A DNA stretch of 64,000 nucleotides from Balaenoptera acutorostrata. Lineage: Eukaryota > Chordata > Mammalia > Artiodactyla > Balaenopteridae. How positions within the stretch are numbered: position 1 is the stretch's first letter; the number at the start of each line of letters is the position of its first letter. The notes under the pieces were generated by a model. The model did not search any database and was not told where the DNA came from. It saw only the letters and a list, made by a program, of their open reading frames with translations. The stretch is taken from positions 21,909,032 to 21,973,031 of the forward strand of contig NC_080071.1 of NCBI RefSeq assembly GCF_949987535.1, in the 5' to 3' direction. Made by a program: the position numbers and the translations under genes. Shown here piece after piece: positions 26,122-39,200 of the stretch.

Positions 26122-26127
26122 TTTATT
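26122..26127 (-). promoter_or_regulatory. Candidate AATAAA polyadenylation signal
   Basis: The first canonical AATAAA on the minus strand, about 920 bases after the PLA2R1 stop. Supported by position and motif only. Confidence 0.25.
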
Positions 26128-26808
26128 TAGTACTTGTCTTGTTCTACTGAAACTGTAATTCACATCTTTCATTTTTCCCCTTTAAATTCAAGTTACATTT
26201 TATATCTTTTGGTTGCTAGTAGTGGTATACATTTCATACCTTTAGTCTTTGATAAAGCTCGTGAATTTTAACAGTATTAGGATGAAAATAAGTTCCTCTG
26301 AGCTAATCTATAAGATCTTTTTAACTATCCAACTTTGTCATCATTTAGTAATTGATGATTTTAGGCCACATTGCATGGTTGCTTATGAAATTGTGCTGCT
26401 AACCAAGATTTTTACTATTTAAAGAAAGGTTATTTTTCTTCTCCTTTAGTTTGAGAAGTCAGAACTAATAAAAATGAATGTCACCCTAAATACTAGTATA
26501 GAGCCCAGAACCTGTGAGTTTTAAGCTTAGAAATTAGTGTTTTCCAAACCCTGCTGTTAAACTGATCAAATTAAAAAACAAACAAGAAACCTCTCAAAAG
26601 CCGTTTCTTTTTTCCTCTCTTATACAAGTGTAGGACTTTAAAATTTGTTTTGCTTTTCTCTGCCTCTCTCTTTTAATGGAATGAGTATTGGCAAACGTCT
26701 GAATAGATATCAGATTAGTTTTAAAATTCCCAAACATTTTTGGTAGAAGCATATTGATGCAAAAACTATCATTCACATTGGTTTGAGAGTTTTCATTTGG
26801 GAGTTTCT

Positions 26809-26814
26809 TTTAAT
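26809..26814 (-). promoter_or_regulatory. Candidate ATTAAA polyadenylation signal
   Basis: ATTAAA on the minus strand about 240 bases after the PLA2R1 stop. It is the first variant hexamer met in the transcription direction. Hexamers are common in AT-rich DNA, so this is weak. Confidence 0.2.
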
Positions 26815-27050
26815 AGTTTTTGTTTTCTGAAGAATAGCCATTGTAAAATCTCCCCTTTTAAAGAACAGATCACAGTTTGAGGAAATGAATAAATGAACAC
26901 CTATCTGATTTGGTTACAATTCAAAACCAGTAATCATTTTAAGAATAATTAAAATGGTGACACGATTCACATTAGAGTGGCATCTGGTCTGTAAAGGAAA
27001 GTACTCTTCTTTACTCATTCTCATGGCCGTGGCATCCTTTCACTTCATTA

Positions 27051-27265
27051 TTATTGGTCATTCTTCTCAAGATCAGAAATGAGAATATCTTCTTCTAAAT
27101 GTACTGTACTAAAGTTGGTTGCAGGATAGTAAGGATTTCCAAACTGTGCAAGTCTTCTGAAGATACCACTATTGTGCTTGTATATGCAGAAGGAAAGTGT
27201 GGAAATTGCCAGAATTACTATCAGTGTCACTGCTACTGCAAGGGGTATAATGCTGTGACTTGGTC
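27051..27265 (-). CDS. PLA2R1: PLA2R1 last coding exon: transmembrane helix and cytoplasmic tail
   Basis: The acceptor is 'catcttctttcag'. The exon enters in phase 1 and runs 70 codons to a TAA at 27,051-27,053. It encodes PSHS, then a hydrophobic helix beginning [15 protein letters not shown]. The tail of about 43 residues starts [11 protein letters not shown] and contains [11 protein letters not shown], an NPxY-like endocytosis signal, then an acidic [11 protein letters not shown] segment. The sequon NFST is cytoplasmic, so it would not be glycosylated. The preceding intron is only 123 bases. Confidence 0.96.
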
Positions 27266-30200
27266 CTGAAAGAAGATGAAAAAAAGAAAACTTCAATGAC
27301 AAGTAGTAAGATAGATACTGTCACATAGTTACTTTCTATTTTATTATTTCTATGAAAAATCAAAACTTTCTCTACTGTTGAAACCTACATTTTCCTGGAT
27401 CCTCCTTTACTGTGTGAATATCTAAAATCAAATACAAAAAATACTGCGATGAAAATTTCCTTTTGATCAGCAAAGTCATGTCATTGCTTATAGCAGGGCT
27501 CAGCAAATAATGGTCCATGGATCAAATCTGGGCACCTGTTTCTACAAATGATGTTTTATTAGAACTCAGCCACACTAATAATGTTTCTATTGTCTATGGC
27601 TGCTTTTGTGCTACAAAGGCAGTGTGACAGAAACCATATGGCTCCCACAGCCTGAAATATTTACTATTTGGTCCTTTAAAGAAAAGTTTGCTGACCCCTG
27701 ATTTATAATAATCATTATTAGTGCTCACAAACACATACACTGCTTTTTTTTTTAAGCTGAAGAATCCCCATCCAGTTTCAGCACTGTGCTGCATTAAAAG
27801 TATGAGTAAAATATAGTCCCTGCCTGCAAGGAACTCAATTTTGTTGGGATCTGATGTGGAGTTGGTCCAGCAATGGTAACCTCCCTGGCTTTTTGCAAAG
27901 ATTAAAAAAATCAGCACCTTCTCACCTTTTAAATCTCAAGAATCTTGGGAAATGAATAATAGCTCCCCCATTCAAAAAGTTAGAGGGTTCCTGTTTGAGG
28001 ATTTTCTACTGTAAGAATGTATCTTTTCCAAGTAGACTCTATATCAAAGTTTGAACTCTGCTATTTTTGATTTAAGCAAAGATCCAGAGAAATATGTAGG
28101 GAATGACCCAGAGGCAGAGCAGTAAAGATTTGTGAGTGGAGGAAGTGCCTTAGTGCACTACTTATGCCCATTCACTCTTAAAAGAAATGTCAACATTACC
28201 AATGGCAAAAATACACTTTAAAAAAAAAAAAACCTCGATTTTGCAATTTTAAAATAATATTGTATAATTTTGCATAATATTATTGAAAACATGTAGTATT
28301 GTGTATGTGTAAAGATACATTTTAAAGAAAGACTGTTGAACGAGTATTCATTCTCAGGATGGAGGCAGCGGGCAGGTATAGAAGGGGCATATGGAATCAG
28401 AAAATGTGGCGGGTAGTTCTCCATGTAGCCTCAGTTTGGACAAGTACTTTTCTCATTGTAACATGGGAATACTGTATCTGCTTCACTGCCTTGGAAAGTT
28501 ACTGTGTAGGATAAAAGAGGTGTCCTATGTAGTACAGGAAGCTTTAAAGTCCTGAACAGACATGAGGTGTTTCTGATTTGTTCTTGATAGTTGAATGCTA
28601 GTGGTTGCTTGTGCACACTAATAGGTTAGTCATGGTTTCCACACAGAGTTGATGTCCACACTTTCGGAGCTTCAAAGTTTGGTTCCTACACCTACCAGTT
28701 TTTGCTCTTTAATTCCCAATATCTAATCAGTCACCAAAGCCTGATGATTCTCTTTTCCCATTTCCGCCTTCCCTTTTTTGTTCCCAGTTCTATCACTCAA
28801 ATTACAACCGTCTCCCTTTACATCAGATGGGTGTGACTCCACTGTTGGTGTCTCTAGAGCATGTAGGGGTTCCCTGTGTCCTTCACCATGGAATTCAGCT
28901 CTTTAGCCCAGCACTTTCTGTGGATGGATCCTACAGTAATGCGGTTTTATTGCCAACACCACCTAACGTGGTCCAGTCTAAGCTCATTCTCAGTTTCTGC
29001 CTTTAGTCATTCTGGACCTTTTATCCAATATTCCTTCCCTCCTCTCTTCTCATTATCTTTTGCGATTCCAAAGACTCATCCCCTCTATGAAGTTTTCTTC
29101 AGGAGCCCAGGCCATATCAATCCCTCCTTCTTTATTAATACCTGCATCTAGAAACTGTTGTGATTACTATAAACACCTTCCCACTGTTAATGATCCTTGT
29201 TAACGTCTTCTCTTAGAAAGCTCTATTATTTGCAACTGACTAGAATATTCTGGCTTATATTTCTAAAATTATTTATAATCACCACAAACTAAGTATATAG
29301 CTCAAGATGAAGTTATATGATTTTTATAATATATTATGGCTTGCAATAGAGAATCACATCTACTTATCCACAACAAGGATACCTAGACCTGAATTATATT
29401 TCCTGGGACCAAAGATGGAGCTTAAAATTCTGAGTAGCAGCTGCCAGAATGAGGGCTGATGGTTTACATTCCCAGCTCTATTTGCTTGAGGTAAACTTCT
29501 TTTTTGCCCATTAAGTTAACAGCTAGGGTGACACAAGAAAGTCATAGTCTTTGATTTGATTTATAATTGTTTTCTTCATATCAGAGGAAGGAGCTGAAAT
29601 GTTCTCCGACTTTTTTGAGGTAAAACAAGACGATAATGTTAGAATCTACCTGAATACTCTCTGAATACTTAGATTTTAAAAGCTTTAAGTGCTAAAGAGG
29701 TGGGTCAACTTTAGTCAAGGTAGAAGCAAAATGAAGATTTACCTTCTAACTTTACCCACCTGCTTCCATTTTACATATAAATCCTTTTTTGTCTTGACAT
29801 GAGGTTAACTGCCACACTCCTTCAGGAATCCTCAGGGCAACACACAGATGGGGTTTGACGTGGTCCATCTCTGGCTTCCTAATACCCCAGTTTGACTGGT
29901 CTGCGGGAGTTCCATCAAACCACTTTATGGTTTCATCTGTGGAAAAAATGCTAACATGAATTATGTGCATGGTTATCAAACATACTAAGTCTGGAATGAA
30001 CCTTAAAAAGCAGCCCCTAAATTTAATGAGACTCTCTCCTTATCTGATGCATTCAACTCAGTAGGTAAAATCATGAACTCAACATCAAAATGTAGGTATA
30101 AGTAAAGTTGCCTGGTGAACAACTCTCTTTATTTTAGGTATATTGTTCTAATTTAGCTCATTCAAGATATCATGTTTCTTAATGTACAGTTTGAATTTGA

Positions 30201-33200
30201 AATATTCCCTATCATTACAAACAATTTAAAGAAATCATTTAAAGTCCTAACAGCTATATCATTACAAAGTAGATCACTTTCTAAAAGAATTTTACAGTGA
30301 GCTTCTTTTTTTTCGTAAAGTACCCCTTAAAATTTATTAGATTTATAGATAGAATAATAAAATTTGTAGTTTGAACTTAAAAGCTTAAAGAAAAAAAAAC
30401 TTCATTACTTCAGTATATTGAATATCTTAGAAATCAAGTAGTTGCAAACAGTCCTTTATGAGCACAGAGTACGGTGAGCTTCTTTAAAAAGCAAGCCAGT
30501 GGTATACCAAGGGGTGGGGGCAGTGGTAGAATCCATCCATGTGTAGGTGATAAGGGAATGCCTTGTCTGAAAAGGATTTAAAACAAACAATAAAACTAAG
30601 CATAAGTCAGTCAGCTTTTTATTATCACCCTGTGCTAGAAATTTTAAGCAATGTCGGTGATTGAAATACTCTTCCTTGCCAGCATGGACCCATCCTCCAC
30701 CTTGGTACACCACTGTAACAAGTTCTCTATACCAGTTAAAGTAATTTTCTTTACAAGTACTTTGAACAACCATCAGTTACATAAAGAAAAGAATAGCATG
30801 CTCTCATCTGATTACAAACTCTGGTTTTTATGAGTAGCAAATAACAATTCTACTAGCACTATTTAACACTGAAACATTTCCATAACTCTACTGTGCTCTC
30901 ATAACATTTAGAAACCTGGGGTATTTTCAAGTAAATATGGTTTGGTGTCTATGACTAAGTCTGTGAACACAAAGTTCCAGCCAAGCATCTTCATAATGCA
31001 AGATTAAGTATAAGATAAACTTGTTTGTTTTCATTTTTGGTTTTCTGGGATTATTTCAAAGGGCAAGAGGGTATAAAAAGGGGTTAGCAATGATGTCTTT
31101 GGAAGAAATGGCTTTAGGATTTATGATATTTTTTTAAACAGGAAGGTATCCAAGGGAAGTTTTCTGGTTTGCAGATGCCATTTCCATCAACCTTGACCAC
31201 TATGTATTTATTTATGCCCTCTCTCTACCCAGTCACTTACTGTCACCATCAAACTGAGCATTCAGCCAAACCATCTGGACAGAAGAACTGAAAGCTAAAA
31301 GCTGGTCTAGGAGAAATGAATTTTCAGCTTCATCTTTGATTGTTAAAAGATTAGATCCTATAAAAGAGACAAACAGCAAATGAATAACTATTTGTGTTTA
31401 CATGTAAATACAATTAAAATAATGTCTTCTATACCATAGTTCATAAAGCTCAGACTTTGATGCATGTAAATCAATGAAGTGAGAACACTCCTTCACACAC
31501 CATACACAAAAATAAACTCAAAATGGTTTAAAGATTTAATATAAGACATGACACCATAAAACTCCTAGAAGAGAATGTAGGCAAAATATTCTTTGACATA
31601 AATCATAGCAATGTCTTCTTAGGTCAGTCTCCCAAAGCAAAAGAGATAAAAGTAAAACAAATGAGACCTAATTAAACTTATAAATTTTGCATAAACAAAA
31701 CGAAAAGACAACCTATGGAATGGGAGAAAATATTTGGAAACAGCGTGACCAGCAAGGGCTTGGTTTCCAAAATATACAAACAGCTCATATAGCTCAACAT
31801 CAAAAAAAACACAACCCAATCAAAAAATAGACAGAAGACCTAATTAGACCTTTCTCCAAAGAAGACATACAGAAGACCAACAGGCACATGAAAGGATGCT
31901 CAACAATGCTAATTATTAGAGAAATGCAAATCAAAACTATACTGAGATATCATCTCAATAATATTGAGATGCTATCCAGTCAGAATTGCCATCATCAAAA
32001 AGTCTACAAATAGTAAATGCTGGAGAGGGTGTGGAGAAAAGGGAACCCTCCTATACTGTTGGTGGGAATGTGAGTTGGTGCAGCCACTATGGAGAACAGT
32101 ATGGAGGTTCCTTAAAAAATGAAAAATAGAGTTACCATATTATCCTGCAATTCCATTCCTGGACATATATCCGGAAAAGATGAAAACTCTTAATTTGAAA
32201 AGATACAGGCACCCCAATGTTCATAGCAGCACTATTTACAATAGCCAAGACATGGAAGCAACCTAAAGTGTCCATCAACAGATGAATGGATAAAGAAGAT
32301 ATGGTATATATACACAGTAGAATATTGGCCATAAAGAAGAATGAAATAATGCCATTTGCAGCAACATGGATGGACCTAGAGATTATCATACTAAGTGAAG
32401 TAAGGCAGACAGAGAAAGACAAATATCATATGATATCACTTATATGTGGAATCTAAAAAAATGAAACAAATGAACTTATTTACAAAACAGAAACATTCAC
32501 AGACATAGAAAACAAACTTATGGTTACCAAAGGGGAAAGTTGGGGGAGGTATAAGATAGGAGCTTGGGATTAACAGATACATACTACTATGTATAAAATA
32601 GATAAACAACAAGGTCCTACTGTGTAGCACAGGGAACTATATTCAATATCTTATAATAACCTATAATGGAAAAGAATCTGAAAAAGACTATATATCTATA
32701 TATCTATCTCTGTATCCATATCTGAATCACTTTGCTGTATACCAGAAACTAACACATTGTAAATCAACTATACTTCAATAAAAGAATTAAAAAGCTCAGG
32801 CTTTGAAAAGTGAAAGTTTCCATTGTTAATAAGTAATTTTTGATTAGAATTTTAAAAGTAGTATGACATTTATTAAAAGATACAAGCTTGTACTTAAAAA
32901 ATAGAATATTAATTTTCAGGAACATTAAAGATTCATAATTCAAATTCATTCAAAGGGAACACCTTTTTGGGAAAGTGCAGTATCCTGAGACATCGTCTTG
33001 GGTTTTTAATTTTATACTGGATATTGAACATATTAGCCATCCCCCAAACAAGCAAATTCAATAATATTTACTTTTTCAATTGTTTTTGTTGCTTCTGAAA
33101 TCACTAAATAATCAGACGAATGAAGAAAACTACATTGTTTACTGAAATGTCAAGAAGGAACACATTGAAAGCATTTTACCACAACAAAAGAATTACCTTC

Positions 33201-36200
33201 CTTTTTGCAAAATTCATGAGCAGCCTCAAAACTCGTACTGTCTAAGACTGTAGAAAAACTGTAGCAATTACTTTTGAATTTTATCCAGGGAATAGATGTT
33301 TCTGAGCACAGCTCTGGGTATCCAAATGGTCTTGTTTCTATGAACAAAATCAGTTATGATTTCAGGGTGGTGACTGGGTTCACTTATTGAGATAAACATT
33401 GCATTACATTCTATGAAAGACCAAGATAAATATATGTAATGAGATTTTCATGCTAATACTCTGAAAGAGTGGGTTTAATGTAAATGATTACCAAACTGGA
33501 ATGGCTTATAGCATGTCTGGCAGAAATAATCTTTACCTACACATAACAGGGTATATTAATGCATAGCTTCATAGGCTTAGTTTGGGTGTTATCTTTAATA
33601 TTTACAGTTAGTGTCCTAAAGGTTGGAAAAACTGGGGGATGTGATTCAGAGAAATACTGGCAGCTGAATGAAGTTGGTAAAAGACACTTCCAAATGTACA
33701 GAATGTGTTCCATTCAGTGCTGAAGATTTAGTAAATCCTTACCTGCTAGTCAACTTAGAGAAAATAAAGCATTCAATAAAGTAACATATCATAACATAAC
33801 ATAACATAGTATAACATATCATAACATAACATAACATATAACCTAATGTAACATATCATAACATATATCATGACATGACATAACACAACATATCATAACA
33901 TAACGTAACATCATATCATAATATATCATGACATAACATAACACAACACATAACTAAGGGGAATTTAGGGAAGTCTTTGTTTCAGAGGGCAAGCATGAGA
34001 GTCAGACGCACCTACACTGAGATCCTAGGTGCATGGCTGTGGGTATGTTACCTATCTTCCCTACACTCCCACACACATAAAAGAGAGCTAACAATAACAT
34101 CTTTCTTACAACTTAAGAAGTTTAGATGAGCTAGTGCCTGTCACTTAAGCACTCAATAAATGTAGCGTTATTGAAAAAAGAAGGATAACTTCATGGTGTT
34201 TTAGAAGGAGAATTACATATGGCTATCATTTACATTTTTGTCCTGTATTGTTTTGAGCTGAAGTTACGTTATATGTGTGCTATTTGACTTATAGTATCCA
34301 GAGAGTAAGTAAATACATGCACACTTACTAAATGAGAGATTTAAAAAGAAACCAGTTAGTGTTAAGGAAATTTCTTTTTGTACACCATAGCAATCAAAGG
34401 AAAGGGGACCTGATTTAATGGGATAAACACGACATCAGAAATCAAGGAAACTTGGCTTCTGCTCCTGGTGCTGTTGACAGACATCTGTGAGATCTTCAGG
34501 AAGCTATTTAATGTTCTGAGTTTAAGTTTCATCTTTAAAATCATGTTCATCTGGTTGGACGAGGTGAACATTCAGTGTAATGAGATATTGTTATCATTAC
34601 TGTCATGTTTTATATATACATATATAATATAAATATAAATATTATTACCATGATGATGATGATGATGATGATGAGGATGATGATGGCTCTAGAATCCTAT
34701 TAGTCTTTGACTTAAACATAAATCTTCAGTGGTATTCAAGGTCTGCCACACATGCTCCTAACCTATGTTTCTAGCCTGATTTCCTACCTCTCTCTTACCA
34801 AAAACCTGCCATGCAGGAAAATCTCAACACCAGCTTTGCTCAGCTACATGCCCAGTCCTTTTTTCCTCCCATGTCTGCCCAAGCTTTTCTGCTCAGAATG
34901 CTTCTCCATGTCCCATCATTTCCTGATCACACCCATTCTTCAAGACCAATCTTCACAGTCATGTCCTTCAAGAAGGCTTTTTGCTTTTCCCCAAGGATCT
35001 GATGTGTCTATTTTCTTGCTATTCCCCCACAGCACTTGCTATGGCTCTTATATCATTTGGTAGCCCTGCCTCGTGTAACACTTACTTGTACATCACCTAC
35101 CAGACCAAATGCTTCATGAGGGCAGATAATTCTTACTACTTTCCCTCATAGCTCTTGCTTAGCACAGTGCCTTGCATACAGTAGGTTCACAGTATGTATT
35201 TCTTGAGTTGAATAGAATTGAACCTACCTGTGGGCACATGACAAATGGCTCCTTGCAGATATGACTCACAGGCTGTGCTACTCCAGTGTCCACTGGTGTC
35301 GGCAAAAACACAGTCACCCAGGAAGGATGACTCATCGTCTTTCCAAAAAGTGAAGGAGGATTTGGTGCCATCTGACCAGTCAAAATTAAGACCATTCTGT
35401 GGAGGGAAATTGAGCCATCATTGCCTTGCCATGAATGCTGGCAACATCACCCAGTGCTGTCTGAGCAGCTCTCACTTCATGCATGGATTTATATTTCTAC
35501 ATCTAGACTTATATTTCAGGAAGTCTAGGACAGCTTGTGGATATGGCCTGACAAAAAGGACTATCTGCCATAAGCAATATCTTTTTTAGTTTTTGGGAAT
35601 CCTTGGTTCCCTCCCACCATAATTTCCTGGTAAGCAATCAGAGGGAAGTTGAATCAATATCTTGTTCTTTACACCAAAATAAATTTAAGATTGATCAAAG
35701 ATTCATACATATAATTGAAAACATAAAAGTGCTAAAGAAAACTTGGCTAAATATTTTATACTCTTGATATGGGAAAAATCTTTCCGAGTCTGATAAAAAA
35801 AATCCAGAGGCCATAAAGCAAAATTGACTACATAAAGTTAAAAATTCTGTAATATAAAAATACAATAAACAACCATGAAATACCATCCTTTCACCTATCC
35901 TACTGGCAAGGATTAAAATTTTGACATACCCAGTGTTGGCAAGGATGTGAAGAAACTAGATGTTATCATACACTGTTGTTAGCATGTAAATTGGCACAAA
36001 ATTTTAGAGGACAATATAGCACCATCACTTGTTAAAATTTATACAGGGTACTTAGCAACTTTATTCCTGGGGATTTATCCTACTTGTACAAGGATATTTG
36101 TTGTGCATTGTTTGGAATTGTGAGAACTGGGAAGTACCCAAATGTCCATTCACATGAGAATGGTTTAATAAATTGTGGTATATCCACATATGCTGCTGTC

Positions 36201-39200
36201 TCAAAGAATGTATTAGATTTTTATGAGCTGACATAGAACGCTGAACAACGTATATTAAATTAAAAGCAAGCTTAAGGACAGTATATATAGTATGAGCTCA
36301 TTTATATTTTTAAAAAATATACATACTAATCCATTACATGTGTATATATATGCATACACAGAAAATTTCTAAATGACACACAAGAAACTGTTTACAGTGA
36401 TTAACTTTGAGGAGTAGAACTAGAGGTCAGAATAGTATAGATTTACTTTTTGCTATTTGAGTGTGTTAATACTTTTATTTAAAAAAATTTAAAAATACTA
36501 CTTTCCAAACCATTTCCCTAGAGGGGGAAAATAACGCACATGTTAAATTCCAAGGGGTACTGAATTAATTAATAACCAAATTTCTATGCAGGAAGCATGA
36601 TTCATTTTTCTTGGGGATTCTTTAAATGCAACAAATTACCCAAATGCAGGTGCTTGAGTTCAGTATGTATTCCAGTGCACCTATAAGTCAGTATCCTGAA
36701 ATTTTTCACACATCTTCAGAGAAACTTTGAAGGGCATGAATTTCCAGAAATTAGGCAAGTGGATGTTTACTCTAAAAAGGGACACCTTTTGTAGTTACAT
36801 GCTGCTCATGAGATTTGTCAGTAGTTATTGTATAATCCAATTACCTAAATGTTACATTTACTCTTATTTCATGGCTTTTTTTTTTCCTGTGCTAATTTCA
36901 GTGGCTATATCACTAAGGAGGTAGATATGGAACTTAATTATGCAAGGATTGTCCAAGGATTTTAGGACACCTACATCTTCAGTGAACAGTCCAATCCAGT
37001 GGGCATGTCCTAGCCGGTTGAGGATAACAGTGAGGAAAGACTGGTGGTACTGGTCTGTAATGCTGACCAGTTCTGCTCCATGCATCAGGCAGGTTTTTAG
37101 TGCTGTATACCAAGTCATATTTGCATTAATTATTTTGTAAGTTCTGTTTCCATATTCTAAGGTATTGGGGATTGGATACATATCAGATGTATTTATACTG
37201 TGTCCAGGAGTATCTAGGAAAAGAACAACAAAAATTATTTGTAGAACCTGGATGAGAAAGGGGGAGGCAAAGCTTAGCATGGATCCCTGTACAATGAACC
37301 ATGCTCTTGTTAACATCAGAGTTTTTCTTCCCAGAATTGACTATTTCAAAATGAAGACAGTACCTGTAAGCATAGGTGATACTAAAGAATGAAAACACTT
37401 AGGAAATTTAATGAATGAGTTTTAAATATATATATAAACATATATTGAATCATTTCTAGATTTCCCATTTTTGACAATCCCTTGTCAAACTGACCACTTT
37501 TTGGTGGAACTGATAGGATCTCCTTAGGCAAGTTTACTTCTACTAGGTACACTCAGCCTAACACATGCCTCTGGCAGAACTTAATACTTACTAAGAGAAT
37601 ATTAACATATATAATGTAGTCAAATACTGCTTTGCAAACACAATTTACAAGTGCATATTCTCAAATATAACACTTTATTAAACTTTTGAGACTGTATGAT
37701 AGTTGCTATCATGTTTAATGCTAACATGTATAATTTCTAAAGAGAAGTTAAGAAATAAGTTAATGCTTAGAAATACATACAGTTCTTATAAACCATTACT
37801 ATTAATATGCCACCTAGCAGAGTCAAGATTTATAAATTAAAAGACAAGGTTTTCCCACACATGATCATTGGTGCCTTGTATAAATGAGTGGCTGTGATCA
37901 AGTGAGAACCAAGCTCATGTGTTACATACAGATGTTTCTTCTTTACTATGTGCATTTGCCTTTTTGTTCTGTACTATCTTTAGGCTGAGTTTAGGCATCC
38001 TAAAACACACAAAAAAGGTAAGAATTTCTCAACTGTCTGATCCAAAGTGGCTGGGATTTCTCTCTGTATACTGGTTTTTATCACGTTTGGGGTTGAAAAG
38101 GAGCATGGTGGATAGGTCTGAAGACCTGGGACTCAATCCCAGTCCTGACCCTAAATGGCCAAATCAGCTAATCTCTCTAAACTTTAAATTTCTGGTCTGT
38201 AAGAGATTACTAAGGCCTTCGTTAGAGGCGTGTGGGTAAAATTCAAGGAGATATTCACATAGAGCACTTACTATAGGATGTGGACCACAGCAGGCACTCA
38301 GTAAATGCTGCTTCTTGCTCTCCTCTCCTCTTCTTGTCACACTCTCCCAAATAAAAATGGCTGAGTGAGGATCTGACTTTTCCTGAAACTGTTACCTCAA
38401 TATAGCAGTAGTACATATTGTAAAACCAAAGTGAAATTAATCTATTCACCAATTAAATTCTGATGGACCACACTTTCATCATCTGTTTTTCTTTGTAGAA
38501 CTCTGTTTGCCAGCTGATGTACCAAGACTAAATGTTATTTATACAAAACCAGCATAATACCAAAGTAGCCATTTAAAAATGATAACAATTATTAAAATTA
38601 AAGTAACTGAAATTCTTTGTATGTGTGACCCAAATACCAATTTAACTGGTTTTTCCCACTAAGTCGTGCACCTGTATTTTCACATATATGAATTTCTCCC
38701 TATGTTATTGATTTCATCCAGTTTCAAAACATAAGTGATTTTGAGCACTATGATTTTGCCATCTGCTGCCCTGAGAAAGATCCATTGGAAAACAAGTTCA
38801 AAATTGGGGGTCTTGACTTTGCCCTTGTCTCTCTTTTTATTCAGATATCTTTATTCTTTCAGGCAGATCAAAGATTTTAGGTTCGAAACCCAATGTAAAC
38901 ACATACTCACATGGCACACAAAGAAGAGGAGTCAGAATTTGGATATTCATTGTAGACTACAAGAACTTGTGTAGTTGAATAATAATATAATAGAAACAAT
39001 AATAACAGAAGCAACAATTGTTTGTTAAACACATGCTAGGAACATGCTAAGCATTGTATATATGTAGAGTCTGTGCGATAGTTATTATTCCGTTTTACAG
39101 ATGCAGAAATCAAGGTTCAGAGAAGATAAGAAACTTGACTGACAGTTTATTTATAGAGGTGGAATAGGAACCCATGTGGGATTTGAACTCCACCACCACT

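Larger units (their letters stand above)
26122..27050 (-). other. PLA2R1: Probable proximal 3' UTR of PLA2R1
   Basis: This is sequence downstream of the PLA2R1 stop codon up to the first canonical AATAAA on the minus strand. It is AT-rich with no recognisable interspersed repeat or second open frame. The true end cannot be set without transcript data, and a longer UTR is possible. Confidence 0.4.

Noticed and set aside
27169..27363. 64-codon minus-strand frame over the transmembrane exon
   Set aside because: It is an out-of-frame reading of the last exon and has no signal or domain. It would only be used after mis-splicing.
30456..30773. 105-codon minus-strand open frame in intron L-M, considered as an extra PLA2R1 exon or pseudogene
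   Set aside because: It has no lectin motif, no phase-compatible splice sites, and overlaps a segment bounded by inverted repeats typical of a DNA transposon.
33781..33955. CRISPR-like array
   Set aside because: Units are directly tandem without unique spacers and the genome is mammalian.
35159..35395. Separate 78-codon gene on the minus strand
   Set aside because: It is an alternative-frame shadow of PLA2R1 exon J.
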